The notes: generated by a model from the sequence alone, not told the origin. A stretch of 44,321 nt of DNA from Leptolyngbya sp. (GCA_003249105.1 QBLT01000011.1:1-44321), one strand, 5' to 3'. Numbered from the stretch's first letter, positions 1 through 8,085 are shown. Made by a program: numbers and translations.

Positions 1-266
1 CCCTACCCCTTTTCTACCGATTCAGCCCCTGCCTCAATTCTTTGTGATCTACTGAGACTTGGTAGGTGTAGTCCCGGATGAAAGAGGCCCGCGAACACTT
101 GGTGTTGCGGCAGCGATAGCGCTGCTTACCTTCATCGCTTTTGCCATTTTTGACGACATCAGGGGTATGACAAGCGGGGCAACAGATGGGTTCGAGAACC
201 ATGAGCAGAGTGTAGGGATCGGGACTCTGCTCATTTCGCCGTGAAACACAGGTCTAGAACACTACC
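1..266 (-). mobile_element. IS1-family insertion sequence, upstream end only
   Basis: The stretch carries an IS1 InsA-like reading frame and ends in what looks like the element's terminal inverted repeat: positions 251-266 read, on the minus strand, GGTAGTGTTCTAGACC, an IS1-type start beginning GGT. Immediately after position 266 the sequence becomes recognisable MpaB-family coding sequence, so the boundary is sharp. The other end lies outside the window, so length and target duplication cannot be seen. A short inverted repeat (GCAGAGT/ACTCTGC, about 202-228) lies between the end and the transposase start. Calling the element IS1 rests on the InsA similarity; the exact terminus is inferred. 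Confidence 0.7.
14..202 (-). CDS. IS1-family InsA-like zinc-ribbon protein, probably degenerate
   Basis: A 62-residue protein whose first ~45 residues look like the N-terminal zinc ribbon of cyanobacterial IS1 transposases: CCPAC near residues 7-11 and a second cysteine pair near residues 31-36, followed by FIRDYTYQ. InsA binds the element's ends and, in IS1, is joined to the catalytic InsB by frameshifting. After the DYTYQ stretch the sequence no longer resembles the family (normally an E/K-rich helix and then a helix-turn-helix) and stops at TAG. It may therefore be a frameshifted or truncated copy. The catalytic DDE part would lie left of the window. Confidence 0.6.
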   Translation of the reverse strand: MVLEPICCPACHTPDVVKNGKSDEGKQRYRCRNTKCSRASFIRDYTYQVSVDHKELRQGLNR

Positions 267-1091
267 CAGAGCCTCGATCCTGAGCGCGACCACCAGGAGA
301 TCTGCCACCTTCTAGCGGGATACGAGTTCCCCTGGGATGTCACCCGATCGCTGGAGGTCGCCCTGCTGCGGACGTTTTGCGTTCCCAGCGTGTCGGTGCT
401 GCTGGACAAAACCGGGGAGTTTCGCTACCACGCCCAAAAGCGCTACGACGACACCGGCATTGTGGTGTCGGAGGTGCTCAAGCACGGCTACGACAGCCCC
501 CGCGGCGAGGCATTTGTTCAGCGGATGAATGCCATTCACCGCCACTACGCCATTGGCAACCGCGACTACCTCTATGTGCTCTCGACCTTTGTGTACGAGC
601 CCATTCGGTGGTGCGATCGCTTCGGCTGGCGACCTTTTTGTCAGCAGGAGCGGCTAGCCTGCTACTACTTCTGGCGAGCGATCGGCGATCGCATGGGCAT
701 TCACGAGATTCCGCCCACCTATGCGGCGTTTGAGCAGTTTAATCGCGAGTTTGAGGCCGAGCAGTTTGCCTACGCCCCCACCAACCAGCGGGTCGCCGCT
801 GCCACCCGGCGTCTGCTGCTGTCCTGGTTTCCTGCCCCTACCCGGCCGCTGGTAAACTGGGGACTGCCCTGCCTGCTCGATCCGCCGTTATTGGCGGCGC
901 TAGGATGGCAACCTACGCCTGTAGCCGTGCAGCAGTTGGCCAACGCCGCTCTCAAAGTCCGCAGTCGCCTATTGCGCCGCCTGCCGCCGCGCACCGTGCC
1001 CGACTTCTTTGTCGATCAAGTCATTCGCAGCTACCCCGAAGGCTACACCGTGGAGGATATTGGGCCAGAAGCACTGCGATCGCGCCTGTAG
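267..1091 (+). pseudogene. oxygenase MpaB family protein (DUF2236), 5' end lost to an IS
   Basis: The reading frame from 267 gives SLDPERD, then GYEFPWDVTRSLE, RTFCVP and KTGEF, followed by FVQRMNAIHRHY and YVLSTFVYEPIRW. This is the pattern of MpaB-like/DUF2236 proteins, a haem-binding family that includes the latex-oxygenase-like enzymes; the substrate is unknown. In frame there is a TAG at 255 inside the IS end and no ATG, GTG or TTG between it and GTG 390. Conserved sequence clearly extends upstream of that GTG, so the natural start was cut off by the insertion. A shortened protein of 233 residues from GTG 390 is possible but would lack the conserved N-terminal segment. The 3' part is intact to TAG at 1089-1091. 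Confidence 0.72.
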
Positions 1092-1166
1092 AAACCGCTT
1101 CCCTGAAAACGCTATCCCTGGAGTTATGCACTATCATCAGAAGCCATAGCCGCTACCGGTAGCTCC

Positions 1167-1757
1167 ATGCCCGACTATCAGCCCTCCCTGCTCTCCGACG
1201 CCGATCTGCGGGCGGCGGATTTGTCCTGGGCCTACAACCGCCCGGCGGGCTCAGCCATGCCTGCCGCCGAACTCCAGGGTTGGAAGCAGCGGGTGGCCCA
1301 GTTTCAGGCTACCGTCCAGACTGCCCCATCGGTACAGGGGACGCTGTTCGATGTCGTGGATGCCTCGCCTGCGGGTAGCATTGACCCCTTTGCCCTGCCG
1401 CCCCGCAACGCCGAGTTTTGGCGCGGGCAGTTCCAGGAGTCGGGGGTGCCTGCCCTGTACTTTGTGGTCGATTACGACGCGGCGGTGCTGCTCTATGTGG
1501 GCGAAACCGTCAAATCAAACCAGCGCTGGAAGGGGGTACATGACTGCAAGCGCTACATTCTCAGCTATGTGGAAGCTCACCGAGTTCACGGCTTGCCCGT
1601 GGCGGTGAATATTGGCTTTTGGCCCCACGCCGACGGCGATCGCAAAGCCCGCCAAGCCCTAGAACTGGAGCTGATTTGCCGCTGGCGATCGCCCTTCAAC
1701 AAAGAAAATTGGGCGATTTGGAGCACCCCCTTTGTCGGCGGCAAGCTGGAGCCCTAG
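1167..1757 (+). CDS. GIY-YIG nuclease family protein
   Basis: 196 residues. The C-terminal half carries a GIY-YIG-like core: ALYFVVDYD (the GIY-type strand, about residues 95-103), LLYVGET (the YIG-type strand), a basic NQRWKGVHDCK segment and the ALELELICRW helix, whose glutamates could supply the metal-binding acid. It ends with SPFNKENW, as in structure-specific GIY-YIG nucleases. The N-terminal ~90 residues resemble nothing I recognise. Members of this superfamily cut DNA or RNA; the substrate of this stand-alone cyanobacterial type is unknown. It starts 75 bp after the MpaB remnant, in the same direction, and converges on the yggT-like gene. The fold assignment is reasonably sure, activity is not shown. 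Confidence 0.65.
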   Translation: MPDYQPSLLSDADLRAADLSWAYNRPAGSAMPAAELQGWKQRVAQFQATVQTAPSVQGTLFDVVDASPAGSIDPFALPPRNAEFWRGQFQESGVPALYFVVDYDAAVLLYVGETVKSNQRWKGVHDCKRYILSYVEAHRVHGLPVAVNIGFWPHADGDRKARQALELELICRWRSPFNKENWAIWSTPFVGGKLEP

Positions 1758-1792
1758 TGCCCCCAATTCCAAGCTTTTGTGGTGGACTACAG

Positions 1793-2218
1793 CTAGCGAC
1801 TCTGGAATCCTGGGCCTTGGAGGTAGTTGACCAGGGCGATCGCCAGCCCCCCTAGCAGGGCATAGATGGCCATGGCAATCAGGTTGTTGAGGTCAAAGAT
1901 TTGAGTGGCGTCAGCGCTGGTGGGGCTGATGAACAGGGTTGAAAAGGGCCGCATAAACGGCTCTGACAGGGCGTAAATGGTTTGGGCAAAGGGGTTGTTG
2001 GGATTAGCGCTAGACAGTCGCAGAAACAACCGCAGCGCCAGCAGCACCTCTAACGCCCCGACCAGCAGCACGATAGAGTTGCGTACCCAGGCTAACCGAG
2101 CCCGGCGCTGGGCTTCCCTCAGTCGCGCATGCTCCTGCCTGAGACGATAAACCTCTTGGTTGTGAATGAGTTCTCGGTTGCGTTCAAACTCATCGTGTCC
2201 GTTGGGTGTTTGGCTCAT
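1793..2218 (-). CDS. YggT family membrane protein
   Basis: 141 residues with a charged, probably coiled N-terminus (residues 1-45, rich in E, R and Q), then two hydrophobic segments near residues 46-66 and 112-134. The intervening segment RLFLRLSSANPNNPFAQTI followed by LSEPFMRPFSTL is the YggT signature. YggT (Ycf19-like) proteins are small membrane proteins that in cyanobacteria and plastids are linked to thylakoid or division-site organisation; their biochemical role is not settled. The extended charged N-terminus is longer than in the minimal YggT proteins of about 90-100 residues. The gene is convergent with the GIY-YIG gene, 35 bp away. Confidence 0.8.
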   Translation of the reverse strand: MSQTPNGHDEFERNRELIHNQEVYRLRQEHARLREAQRRARLAWVRNSIVLLVGALEVLLALRLFLRLSSANPNNPFAQTIYALSEPFMRPFSTLFISPTSADATQIFDLNNLIAMAIYALLGGLAIALVNYLQGPGFQSR

Positions 2219-2552
2219 GGGGGTGTTATTGCCTGAAATTAACGGTTCTTGGTGCTAGAGCAACCGCTGCGTTAGCTAAACCATAACGCAGCTTGGCCAA
2301 CGCTACGGTCTGGCTCACTGGGCTTACGTTGTTTATATAGGGTATGACTCAGGAGCTGTCTCTGCCAGGGATATTACTAAACCAGCAACAAATAGCGCCT
2401 ACCACCATAAATTAATGGCATAGGAAAGCTATAGGAGATCAGGACTGCGATCGCCGGTCAGGATGGCAAAGGCACGAACCCCTTGCCTCCGGTCACTCCT
2501 GCAACCGGCATTACGGAAATACGGGCGATCGCGGCTTTGTTCGGTCTACGTC
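2219..2552. other. intergenic stretch upstream of yggT, one clear hairpin
   Basis: A 334-bp gap without a supported gene. It holds a perfect 9-bp inverted repeat, GCTGCGTTA (2266-2274) and TAACGCAGC (2284-2292), 48 bp upstream of the yggT-like start on the minus strand. A TATATA-like box lies near 2335-2341. There is no T-run next to the hairpin, so it is more likely an operator or leader element than a terminator. Two HIP1-type GCGATCGC motifs lie near 2449 and 2525. An open frame reading rightward from 2483 has no family resemblance and overlaps the Get3-like gene. Confidence 0.35.
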
Positions 2553-3734
2553 CTAACCAACACTGGCAAAGCGAATTTTCAGGTAGTCGTCTTCCATCTT
2601 GGCCCCAGCGGGTTGCAGAGCCGCTAAAGCCTGGGGCAGCACCAGGTTGCGGCGGTGGTTGCCAATGCGCACGTTCAGCTCGTCGGCAGACTTGCTCAGC
2701 TCAATTTGGTCTTTGGGAATACCCGGTAGGTAAAGCTCCAGGCTGTAGCAGCCCTCCTCCTGCACCACGCGCAGGGTGGTCTCCTTGTAGTAAACCTGGG
2801 TGGGGTCTTCGTCGGCGTAGAGGGTTTCTTTGAGCCGCTGAAGCGATTCTAAACCACACAGTTCTTCAGCAAACAGGGGCACCTCTTTCACCGGCAGCGG
2901 GTGAAAGTTCTCGTGAATTTCGTGCTTGTACTGCTGCTGCTTTTCCTTCATCCGCTGGAAAAAGGGGTCTTGCACTTCGTCGGGGATAATACGGTTGGCG
3001 ATCACCAGATCAGTGCCGACGTTGTAGAGGCTGAGGTAGGCGTGGGCCCGTAGAGATTCTTTAATCACCATTTTTTCGGGGTTGGTAACTAGCCGCACCG
3101 AGGTGGTGCCTGCGTCGGTGAGCACCTTCTCTAGCTCGATCAGCTGCTCATAGAATTCATAGGGAGCATCCATCACCTCTTTGGTGGGCAGGTTAAAGCC
3201 CGCCACCGGGCGAAAGAAGGGCTGCACTAGGGGCCGCAGCGCTTCGGAAACGGCCTGGAAGGGTTTGTAGAGTTTGCGCATGTACCAGCCCGCCACTTCG
3301 GGCAGGCTGAGCAGGCGCAGGGCGGTGCCCGTGGGGGCCGAGTCAATAATCAGCACGTCGTACTCGCCTTCGTCGTGGTGGCGCTTCATGCGCACCAGGC
3401 TAAAAATTTCATCCATGCCGGGCAGAATGGCCAGTTCTTCGGCTTCAATGCCCTCTAGACCACGGGCTTGCAGCACGTCGGTGATGTAGCGCTTCACCGC
3501 ACCCCAGTTGCCTTCGAGTTCCATCAGGGCATCGAGTTCTGCGCCCCATAGGTTGGGCTGCACCAGGCGAGGCTCGTGGCCGAGTTCTATGTCAAAGCTG
3601 TCGGCCAGGGAGTGAGCGGGATCGGTGCTCAGTACCAGGGTTTTGTAGCCCAGTTCGGCGCAGCGCAGGCCTGTGGCAGCGGCGACGGAGGTTTTGCCGA
3701 CGCCGCCTTTACCGGTCATTAACAATACCCGCAT
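2553..3734 (-). CDS. Get3/ArsA-family ATPase with C-terminal HSP20-like domain
   Basis: 393 residues. The N-terminus has the deviant P-loop GKGGVGKTS (8-16), a STDPAHSL switch I (36-43) and [10 protein letters not shown] switch II (131-140), diagnostic of the ArsA/TRC40/Get3 group. The last ~80 residues (from about 310) form a small beta-rich domain with the [13 protein letters not shown] pattern of alpha-crystallin/HSP20-like folds, as seen in cyanobacterial ArsA-HSP20 fusions. Eukaryotic Get3 targets tail-anchored membrane proteins and ArsA drives arsenite export. Only three isolated cysteines are visible, with neither the zinc CxxC of Get3 nor ArsA's metal-site cysteines, so arsenite pumping is unlikely and a membrane-protein or chaperone role fits better. 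The start is the ATG directly before [10 protein letters not shown]. Confidence 0.88.
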   Translation of the reverse strand: MRVLLMTGKGGVGKTSVAAATGLRCAELGYKTLVLSTDPAHSLADSFDIELGHEPRLVQPNLWGAELDALMELEGNWGAVKRYITDVLQARGLEGIEAEELAILPGMDEIFSLVRMKRHHDEGEYDVLIIDSAPTGTALRLLSLPEVAGWYMRKLYKPFQAVSEALRPLVQPFFRPVAGFNLPTKEVMDAPYEFYEQLIELEKVLTDAGTTSVRLVTNPEKMVIKESLRAHAYLSLYNVGTDLVIANRIIPDEVQDPFFQRMKEKQQQYKHEIHENFHPLPVKEVPLFAEELCGLESLQRLKETLYADEDPTQVYYKETTLRVVQEEGCYSLELYLPGIPKDQIELSKSADELNVRIGNHRRNLVLPQALAALQPAGAKMEDDYLKIRFASVG

Positions 3735-3895
3735 GTGGGTGTCCTCACCTTTTCCGTTATGGTTCCCTATTTCTCTAATCTATAGGGTTTTTGAGGTTTC
3801 CGCAGGGCGGGATAGAGCGCATGTTGGGGTGCGATCCCCAAAGTCGCTATTTTTTCTACGCTTGAAGGTTTTTTGGGAAACCATTTCTGTTGTAG

Positions 3896-3915
3896 GGGCG
3901 AACGGTCGTTCGTCC
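3896..3915. repeat. palindrome of the GGGGCGAACG type
   Basis: Two arms, GGGCGAACG and CGTTCGTCC, pair over nine positions with one G-T wobble and a 2-base centre. It sits in a GTAGGGGCGAACG context often seen as dispersed palindromes in cyanobacterial intergenic DNA. It could fold as a small hairpin in RNA. No second copy was found in this window. Confidence 0.4.
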
Positions 3916-4150
3916 GGCGGTGTAGTTACCTTAATCAGGAATGTAAGACGAATGGAGATGGTTTTGGCGAGGGTGGTCCGGCGCATGGCGGGGGAGAATA
4001 GCCAGACCTGCCGCTGGGTGCATTTCGCTGCCCCCAGACCCCCACGACCAGGGCCGTTCCGCCGCCCTGAACCCAACGGAAAGGAGTGACAGATCATAGG
4101 TTTAAACGTCTGTTCTGCAAATGGGGCTGTCAGTGGATTGAGCTGGGTAG

Positions 4151-4167
4151 GGTGGGCATTGCCCACC
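4151..4167. repeat. GGTGGGC-N3-GCCCACC dispersed palindrome, copy 1
   Basis: Perfect 7-bp arms around ATT, flanked by TA on the left and TTA on the right. Related copies lie at 23949, 24094 (inside the small mobile element), 24169 (one mismatch, opposite orientation) and 41244, all preceded or followed by GTAGG/CCTAC. Confidence 0.6.
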
Positions 4168-4260
4168 TTAATCTCTAGCTTCCTAGAATTATTGTCTCAA
4201 GCGCTGGGCGATCGCTTTCTTGATCTGCCAGTTAGTGGCTCAACTCACTTCCCCACTTCC

Positions 4261-5037
4261 CTAAGCCGCGATCGCATCCATCAGCTCCTCGGCCATGTCG
4301 AAGTTGGCTGTGACCGACTGCACATCGTCGAGGTCTTCTAGGGCATCCATCAGCTTGACCAGCAGGCGGGCCTGGTCGGGGTCATCAACAACCAGGGAGT
4401 TGCTGGGCAGCCAGCGGAGCTCTGCCTGTTGGACAGTCAACCCTTGGGCCTTGAGGCTGGTGTCGAGGGTTTCCAGGTCGGCGGGGGCGCAGAATAGCTC
4501 GGCAGCGGGAATTTCTTCGTCGCGACGGCCTAGCACCGTGGTCAGTTCGTAGGTTTCAGCTCCGGCCTCCATGGCGGCTTCGAGCAGGGTTTCTTCGTCG
4601 CCGGGGTGAAGAATGGTGACCACGCCTTTTTGCTCAAACATCCAGCCGACGCAGCCCGTTTCGCCCAGGTTGCCGTTGCTCTTGCTGAAGGCGGCCCGCA
4701 GGTCGGCGGCGGTGCGGTTGCGGTTGTCGGTCAGCGCTTCGATCAGCACGGCAATGCCGCCGGGGCCGTAGCCCTCGTAGCGGATGGCCTCGAAGCTGTT
4801 GTCGGCACTGAGGCTGCCGGAACCTTTGGCGATCGCCCTGTCAATATTGTCGTTGGGCACCCCCGCTGCCTTCGCCTTGTCGATGGCGGTGCGCAGCTGA
4901 AAGTTGCCCGCCGGGTCACCCCCCTGACGCGCCGCCACAATGATTTCTCGCGACATCTTGGCGAAGACTTTGCCCTTGACGGCATCGACCCGCGCTTTTT
5001 GGCGCTTGATGTTGGCCCACTTGCTATGACCTGCCAT
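4261..5037 (-). CDS. YebC/PmpR family DNA-binding regulatory protein
   Basis: 258 residues with the standard YebC start MAGHSKWANIKRQK, the KVFAKMSREI helix, the GVPNDNIDRAI motif and the GYGPGGIAVLIEALTDNRNR core near residue 95. Length matches the family (about 240-255) with a slight C-terminal extension. YebC proteins act as cytoplasmic regulators; some repress promoters (PmpR), and recent work links YebC to relief of ribosome stalling at proline-rich stretches. Which role applies here is not visible. The gene stands alone with 115 bp before the glk stop. TAG at 4261-4263 ends it. Confidence 0.93.
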   Translation of the reverse strand: MAGHSKWANIKRQKARVDAVKGKVFAKMSREIIVAARQGGDPAGNFQLRTAIDKAKAAGVPNDNIDRAIAKGSGSLSADNSFEAIRYEGYGPGGIAVLIEALTDNRNRTAADLRAAFSKSNGNLGETGCVGWMFEQKGVVTILHPGDEETLLEAAMEAGAETYELTTVLGRRDEEIPAAELFCAPADLETLDTSLKAQGLTVQQAELRWLPSNSLVVDDPDQARLLVKLMDALEDLDDVQSVTANFDMAEELMDAIAA

Positions 5038-5152
5038 ACCTCACAAACGGATGCACTGCATGCTTGATTTTATCGCCTTGGGGATCGTCGCAGTCCGAAA
5101 GGCTAGGGTTCTATCTTAGGAAAGGAGATAAATCGGGCTCTGCACCTGTGTC

Positions 5153-6208
5153 TTAGACCGCAGCGGCTCTCAGAGCCGCCCCAATCAGGCCCACCTGAGG
5201 GTTGAGCACGATGTGAACCGGTACTCGGTCGAGCAGGGGGCTGACGCGGCCCTTGTGGGTAAAGGCTTCGAGGAAAGCTCCGGCGGTCATGGCGTCGAGG
5301 TTTTTGGCGGCGATGCCTCCGGCCACGTACAGGCCGCCGTAGGGCAGCAGCTTGAGGGCAAGGTTACCCGCCTCGGCCCCGTAGGCGGAGACAAAAATCT
5401 CCATAGCTTTGTGGGAGAGGCGATCGCGGCAGCCCACGGCGGCCTGGGCAATCACCGCACCGGGGTCAACGGTTTTGGTGCTGAGGCCGGTCTGGCGCTC
5501 CCAGATGCTGATGGCTTCGGCAATTTCGGGGGTTTCGGTGGCAAACTCGCGATCGCGCAAAAACTGGTAGATCGCCACAATGCCCTGGCCCGACACCACC
5601 CGCTCCACTGACACGCGCGAGATCTGGTGCTTGTCGAGCAGGTAGCGCATCAGCTGGAACTCTAGCTCTGAGCGGGGCGCAAAGTCGGCGTGGCCCCCCT
5701 CAGAGGGGAATACCAGGGGGCGCCCGCTGGTTGCCAGAGCGAACCCCTGCCCCAGACCAGTGCCCGCGCCAATGATGGCCACTGGGGCACTGCTGTCGGG
5801 GTCGCCCGCTTGCAGAGTGTGAATGTCTTCGGCAGCGAGGCCAAAGACCCCGTAGCCGACCGCTTCAAAGTCGTTGATCAGCTCCACTCGGTCGAGAGCG
5901 AGTTCTACCTGGAGGCGATCGCCCTCCAGCGACCAGGCCAGGTTGGTCAGGCTGGAGGTATTGTCTACAACTGGCCCGGCGATCGCAAAACAGGCTCGCT
6001 CGGGCGCGTAGGTCTGCCCAGCGTCGATGGTGGCCTGGTGCAAAAATTCTTTCACCATCGGCACCAGGTCAGGGTAGACCTGGCTGGAGTAGGTGCGCTC
6101 AAACTCGGTTTTGAGAATTACCGGAGTCGTAGGGCTGGGCTCGCTGGCTTCAACCAGGCGCAGAATGGTTTTGGTGCCGCCAATATCACCGGCAAGCAGA
6201 TAGGTCAT
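5153..6208 (-). CDS. glk: glucokinase
   Basis: 351 residues, a Glk-type (not ROK) glucokinase: phosphate-binding GDIGGTKT near residues 7-14, AGPV near 76, NDFEAVGYG with the catalytic aspartate, adenine/phosphate-2 GAGTGLGQG, and the late GGLYVAGGIAAKN motif. It phosphorylates glucose to glucose-6-phosphate with ATP in the cytoplasm, feeding glycolysis, glycogen turnover and the oxidative pentose phosphate pathway in the dark. The start codon overlaps the end of larE by 23 bp in another frame, so the two are very probably co-transcribed. Length is normal for cyanobacterial Glk. Confidence 0.93.
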   Translation of the reverse strand: MTYLLAGDIGGTKTILRLVEASEPSPTTPVILKTEFERTYSSQVYPDLVPMVKEFLHQATIDAGQTYAPERACFAIAGPVVDNTSSLTNLAWSLEGDRLQVELALDRVELINDFEAVGYGVFGLAAEDIHTLQAGDPDSSAPVAIIGAGTGLGQGFALATSGRPLVFPSEGGHADFAPRSELEFQLMRYLLDKHQISRVSVERVVSGQGIVAIYQFLRDREFATETPEIAEAISIWERQTGLSTKTVDPGAVIAQAAVGCRDRLSHKAMEIFVSAYGAEAGNLALKLLPYGGLYVAGGIAAKNLDAMTAGAFLEAFTHKGRVSPLLDRVPVHIVLNPQVGLIGAALRAAAV

Positions 6209-7070
6209 GGCTGGAACGTTCTGGGGGGCTAACGACAGTTGTGGGCAGATCCTGGTTTAGCTTACCGCTGCGAAAGCCCTCTAGATCGAGAGTGACGTAG
6301 GTGAAACCGTAGTCTTGTAGCGCCTTTACCAGGGCGACCAGGTCGGTGGTGGCGACAAAATCCTTAATATTTTCTGCCGGAATTTCAATGCGGGCGGTGT
6401 CGGCTTGCGATCGCACCCTGAGCTGCCGCAGCCCCAAATGCCGCAGATACAGCTCCGCCTGGCCCACCCGCCGCAGTTTCTCTAGGGTGATGGCCTCACC
6501 GTAGGGAAAGCGCGAGCTGAGGCAGGGCTGCGCCGGTTTATCCCACCAGGGCAGCCCCAGCAGGCGCGAGATCTCGCGCACTTCAAACTTGGTGATGCCG
6601 ATTTCGGCCAGGGGCGATCTCGCCCCCCGCTCCTGCGCCGCTTGAATGCCGGGGCGGTAGTCGCCCAGGTCATCGGCATTGACGCCATCCACCACGTAGG
6701 GATATCCCCGCTCCAGGGCCAGGGGCTTGAGGGTGTCGTGCAGCTCGCTTTTGCAGAAGTAGCAGCGGTTGACGGGGTTAGCCGCGTAGTTGGGATTCTC
6801 CAGCTCATGGGTAGCAACAATTTCGTGGGCAATGCCGATCGCCGCCGCCTGCACCTGGGCTTCTTCTAAATCGGCGGGCATGAGCGAGGGAGAGTTGGCA
6901 GTGACGGCCAGGGCGCGATCGCCCAGCACGTCGTAGGCAACCTTGGCCACCAGGGTGCTGTCGATGCCGCCCGAATAGGCGATCAGCGCCCGATCCATCG
7001 CGGCGAATAGAGCTTTGAGCTGGTCAAGTTTTTGCGACATCATGGGCTGTGAGCGAGGTTGTGTGGTCAA
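6186..7070 (-). CDS. larE: ATP-dependent sacrificial sulfur transferase LarE
   Basis: 294 residues of the PP-loop ATPase type: SGGIDST at 33-39, NRCYFCKSEL with C103/C106, DGVNADDLGDYRPG near 128-141, and QPCLSSRFPYG placing C183 at the spot of the sacrificial cysteine of Lactobacillus LarE (C176; the match is closer if translation starts at the inner MSQKL). LarE donates sulfur to make the nickel-pincer cofactor of lactate racemase and related LarA enzymes, with LarB and LarC. Neither larB nor larC is in this window. The partner is glk, which overlaps its 3' end. The extra first ten residues are weakly supported. Confidence 0.87.
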   Translation of the reverse strand: MTTQPRSQPMMSQKLDQLKALFAAMDRALIAYSGGIDSTLVAKVAYDVLGDRALAVTANSPSLMPADLEEAQVQAAAIGIAHEIVATHELENPNYAANPVNRCYFCKSELHDTLKPLALERGYPYVVDGVNADDLGDYRPGIQAAQERGARSPLAEIGITKFEVREISRLLGLPWWDKPAQPCLSSRFPYGEAITLEKLRRVGQAELYLRHLGLRQLRVRSQADTARIEIPAENIKDFVATTDLVALVKALQDYGFTYVTLDLEGFRSGKLNQDLPTTVVSPPERSSHDLSACR

Positions 7071-7263
7071 TGTTTATCCAACATGGATACTCGAAGTTCA
7101 TTACCATCCTAATGGTCTGCCAAGGGTAAAGTTTTCAATCTGCCTTGTATCAAACTTCTAGACCAACGGCACCAATGACAGAAGACCAGTACGAAGCAGT
7201 CAGGGGAGTCGTGCCATCGACACAGATTTATCGCCCTTTTGAGACAGAGTCCCTTGCAAAATC

Positions 7264-7300
7264 AAAAAAATAGAGGTAGTCACTTACAATGACTACCTCT
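7264..7300 (-). terminator. intrinsic terminator after the small hydrophobic protein genes
   Basis: A perfect 11-bp stem (AGAGGTAGTCA at 7272-7282, TGACTACCTCT at 7290-7300) with a 7-base loop. On the minus strand it is followed by a T-rich run (A7 at 7264-7270 on the plus strand). It lies 24 bp past the stop of the gene ending at 7324 and therefore closes the two-gene unit. Confidence 0.88.
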
Positions 7301-7323
7301 TGTGGCATAAAATCCAGTTTGCT

Positions 7324-7617
7324 TTATTGAGGCCTTAAAAGCTTATAAATTCCAAAGCCAACTGCCCCAACAACAACGGCAGGCAAAGCAGCTGATGCTG
7401 CTACAACTGCTACTCCGCCAGCCATGCCGGCACCACCAATTGTTAATGCGCCCCCTCCTAACCCTGCCAATGCAGAACTGGTAGCTGCTGCCCCATATAT
7501 ACCAGCAGCATTTGCAGCAGCAATAGCTCCTCCATAGACTGTAGAAGCTGTCACAACTCCTGTAGCTGCGCCTGCTGCACCGGCAGTACCAATAGCAACG
7601 ACATCATTACCTTTCAT
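7324..7617 (-). CDS. small Gly/Ala-rich hydrophobic protein A, unknown function
   Basis: 97 residues from ATG 7617, chosen because AAAGGAGAG lies about 10 nt before it; an upstream TTG at 7626 touches the ribosome site and is unlikely. After MKGND the protein is almost entirely Ala, Gly, Val, Ser and Thr, with a central GLGGGALTIGGAGMAGG glycine-zipper-like stretch and a final hydrophobic segment ending GFGIYKLLRPQ. It should form membrane-inserting helices. There are no cysteines and no classical leader. It resembles pore-forming or bacteriocin-like small proteins in composition only, and I do not recognise the family with confidence. It is downstream of a similar gene with which it shares a terminator. 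Base composition is less GC-rich than the neighbours. Confidence 0.7.
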   Translation of the reverse strand: MKGNDVVAIGTAGAAGAATGVVTASTVYGGAIAAANAAGIYGAAATSSALAGLGGGALTIGGAGMAGGVAVVAASAALPAVVVGAVGFGIYKLLRPQ

Positions 7618-7660
7618 AAGTATCAACTCTCCTTTTTTAATTTGAATTAGATAATTAAGA

Positions 7661-7927
7661 CTACTTTTGTTCTTTGTTCATGTGCTTGTAAGCCTGTAAG
7701 CCTCCATAAGTCAATAATGCGCCTACCGCAACAATCCCACCTACTGGAACCATCACAGGAGCAGCTACGATGGTGGTGGCAGTTGTTGTAAAGCCTAACC
7801 ATCCTGCAATGCCTGCGGCAGGTACGGTTGCAGTTATGGCTGTAGGTACAGTGGCAACTGTTATTGAACCTAAGGAAGATCCAGCAACTGTTGTAATTCC
7901 AGCAATTAGTCCATTATTCATCTCCAC
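7661..7927 (-). CDS. small Gly/Ala-rich hydrophobic protein B, unknown function
   Basis: 88 residues from GTG 7927, which stands 9 nt after a strong AGGAGG site; ATG 7921 in the same frame is the alternative, 15 nt away. The sequence is rich in Ala, Thr, Val, Gly and Ile, with two or three hydrophobic segments (GLIAGITTVAGSSLG at the start, VPVGGIVAVGALLTYGG near 62-78) and a charged tail YKHMNKEQK. Like protein A, it starts with a very short polar head and has one charged tail, so the two may be distant paralogues or partners. It precedes protein A by 34-43 bp in what looks like one transcript. Function unknown; a membrane or peptide-toxin role is an inference from composition. Confidence 0.7.
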   Translation of the reverse strand: MEMNNGLIAGITTVAGSSLGSITVATVPTAITATVPAAGIAGWLGFTTTATTIVAAPVMVPVGGIVAVGALLTYGGLQAYKHMNKEQK

Positions 7928-8085
7928 AGATTTTCTCCTCCTGAAAAGTGTTATTGGTTACAAATAATGAGACGGGCACAGAAGAAATACGCACTGAAAG
8001 GAAAGATTTATCAGTACTTTAAGAACTTCGGCGGCCTCTCCTAAACCAGCCTTGTTCAAAATTATACTCAACCTGTTTTTCCTGT

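Larger units (their letters stand above)
3735..4260. other. intergenic stretch with palindromic repeats
   Basis: 526 bp without a supportable gene. It contains two compact palindromes: GGGCGAACG...CGTTCGTCC around 3896-3915, and GGTGGGC-ATT-GCCCACC at 4151-4167, the latter belonging to a repeat scattered through this window. An open frame on the minus strand (3780-4166) starts inside the second palindrome and has low-complexity, family-less sequence, so I treat it as chance. The region lies between the yebC stop and the Get3-like start, both on the minus strand, and may hold the Get3-like promoter. Confidence 0.5.

Noticed and set aside
2483-2833. 116-codon frame on the plus strand overlapping the Get3-like gene
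   Set aside because: Mostly antisense of the HSP20-like domain; rich in Pro, Gly, Arg and Cys as expected of a shadow frame.
3780-4166. Open frame of 128 codons on the minus strand between yebC and the Get3-like gene
   Set aside because: Starts within a palindromic repeat, has no family resemblance and a basic low-complexity composition; taken as chance.
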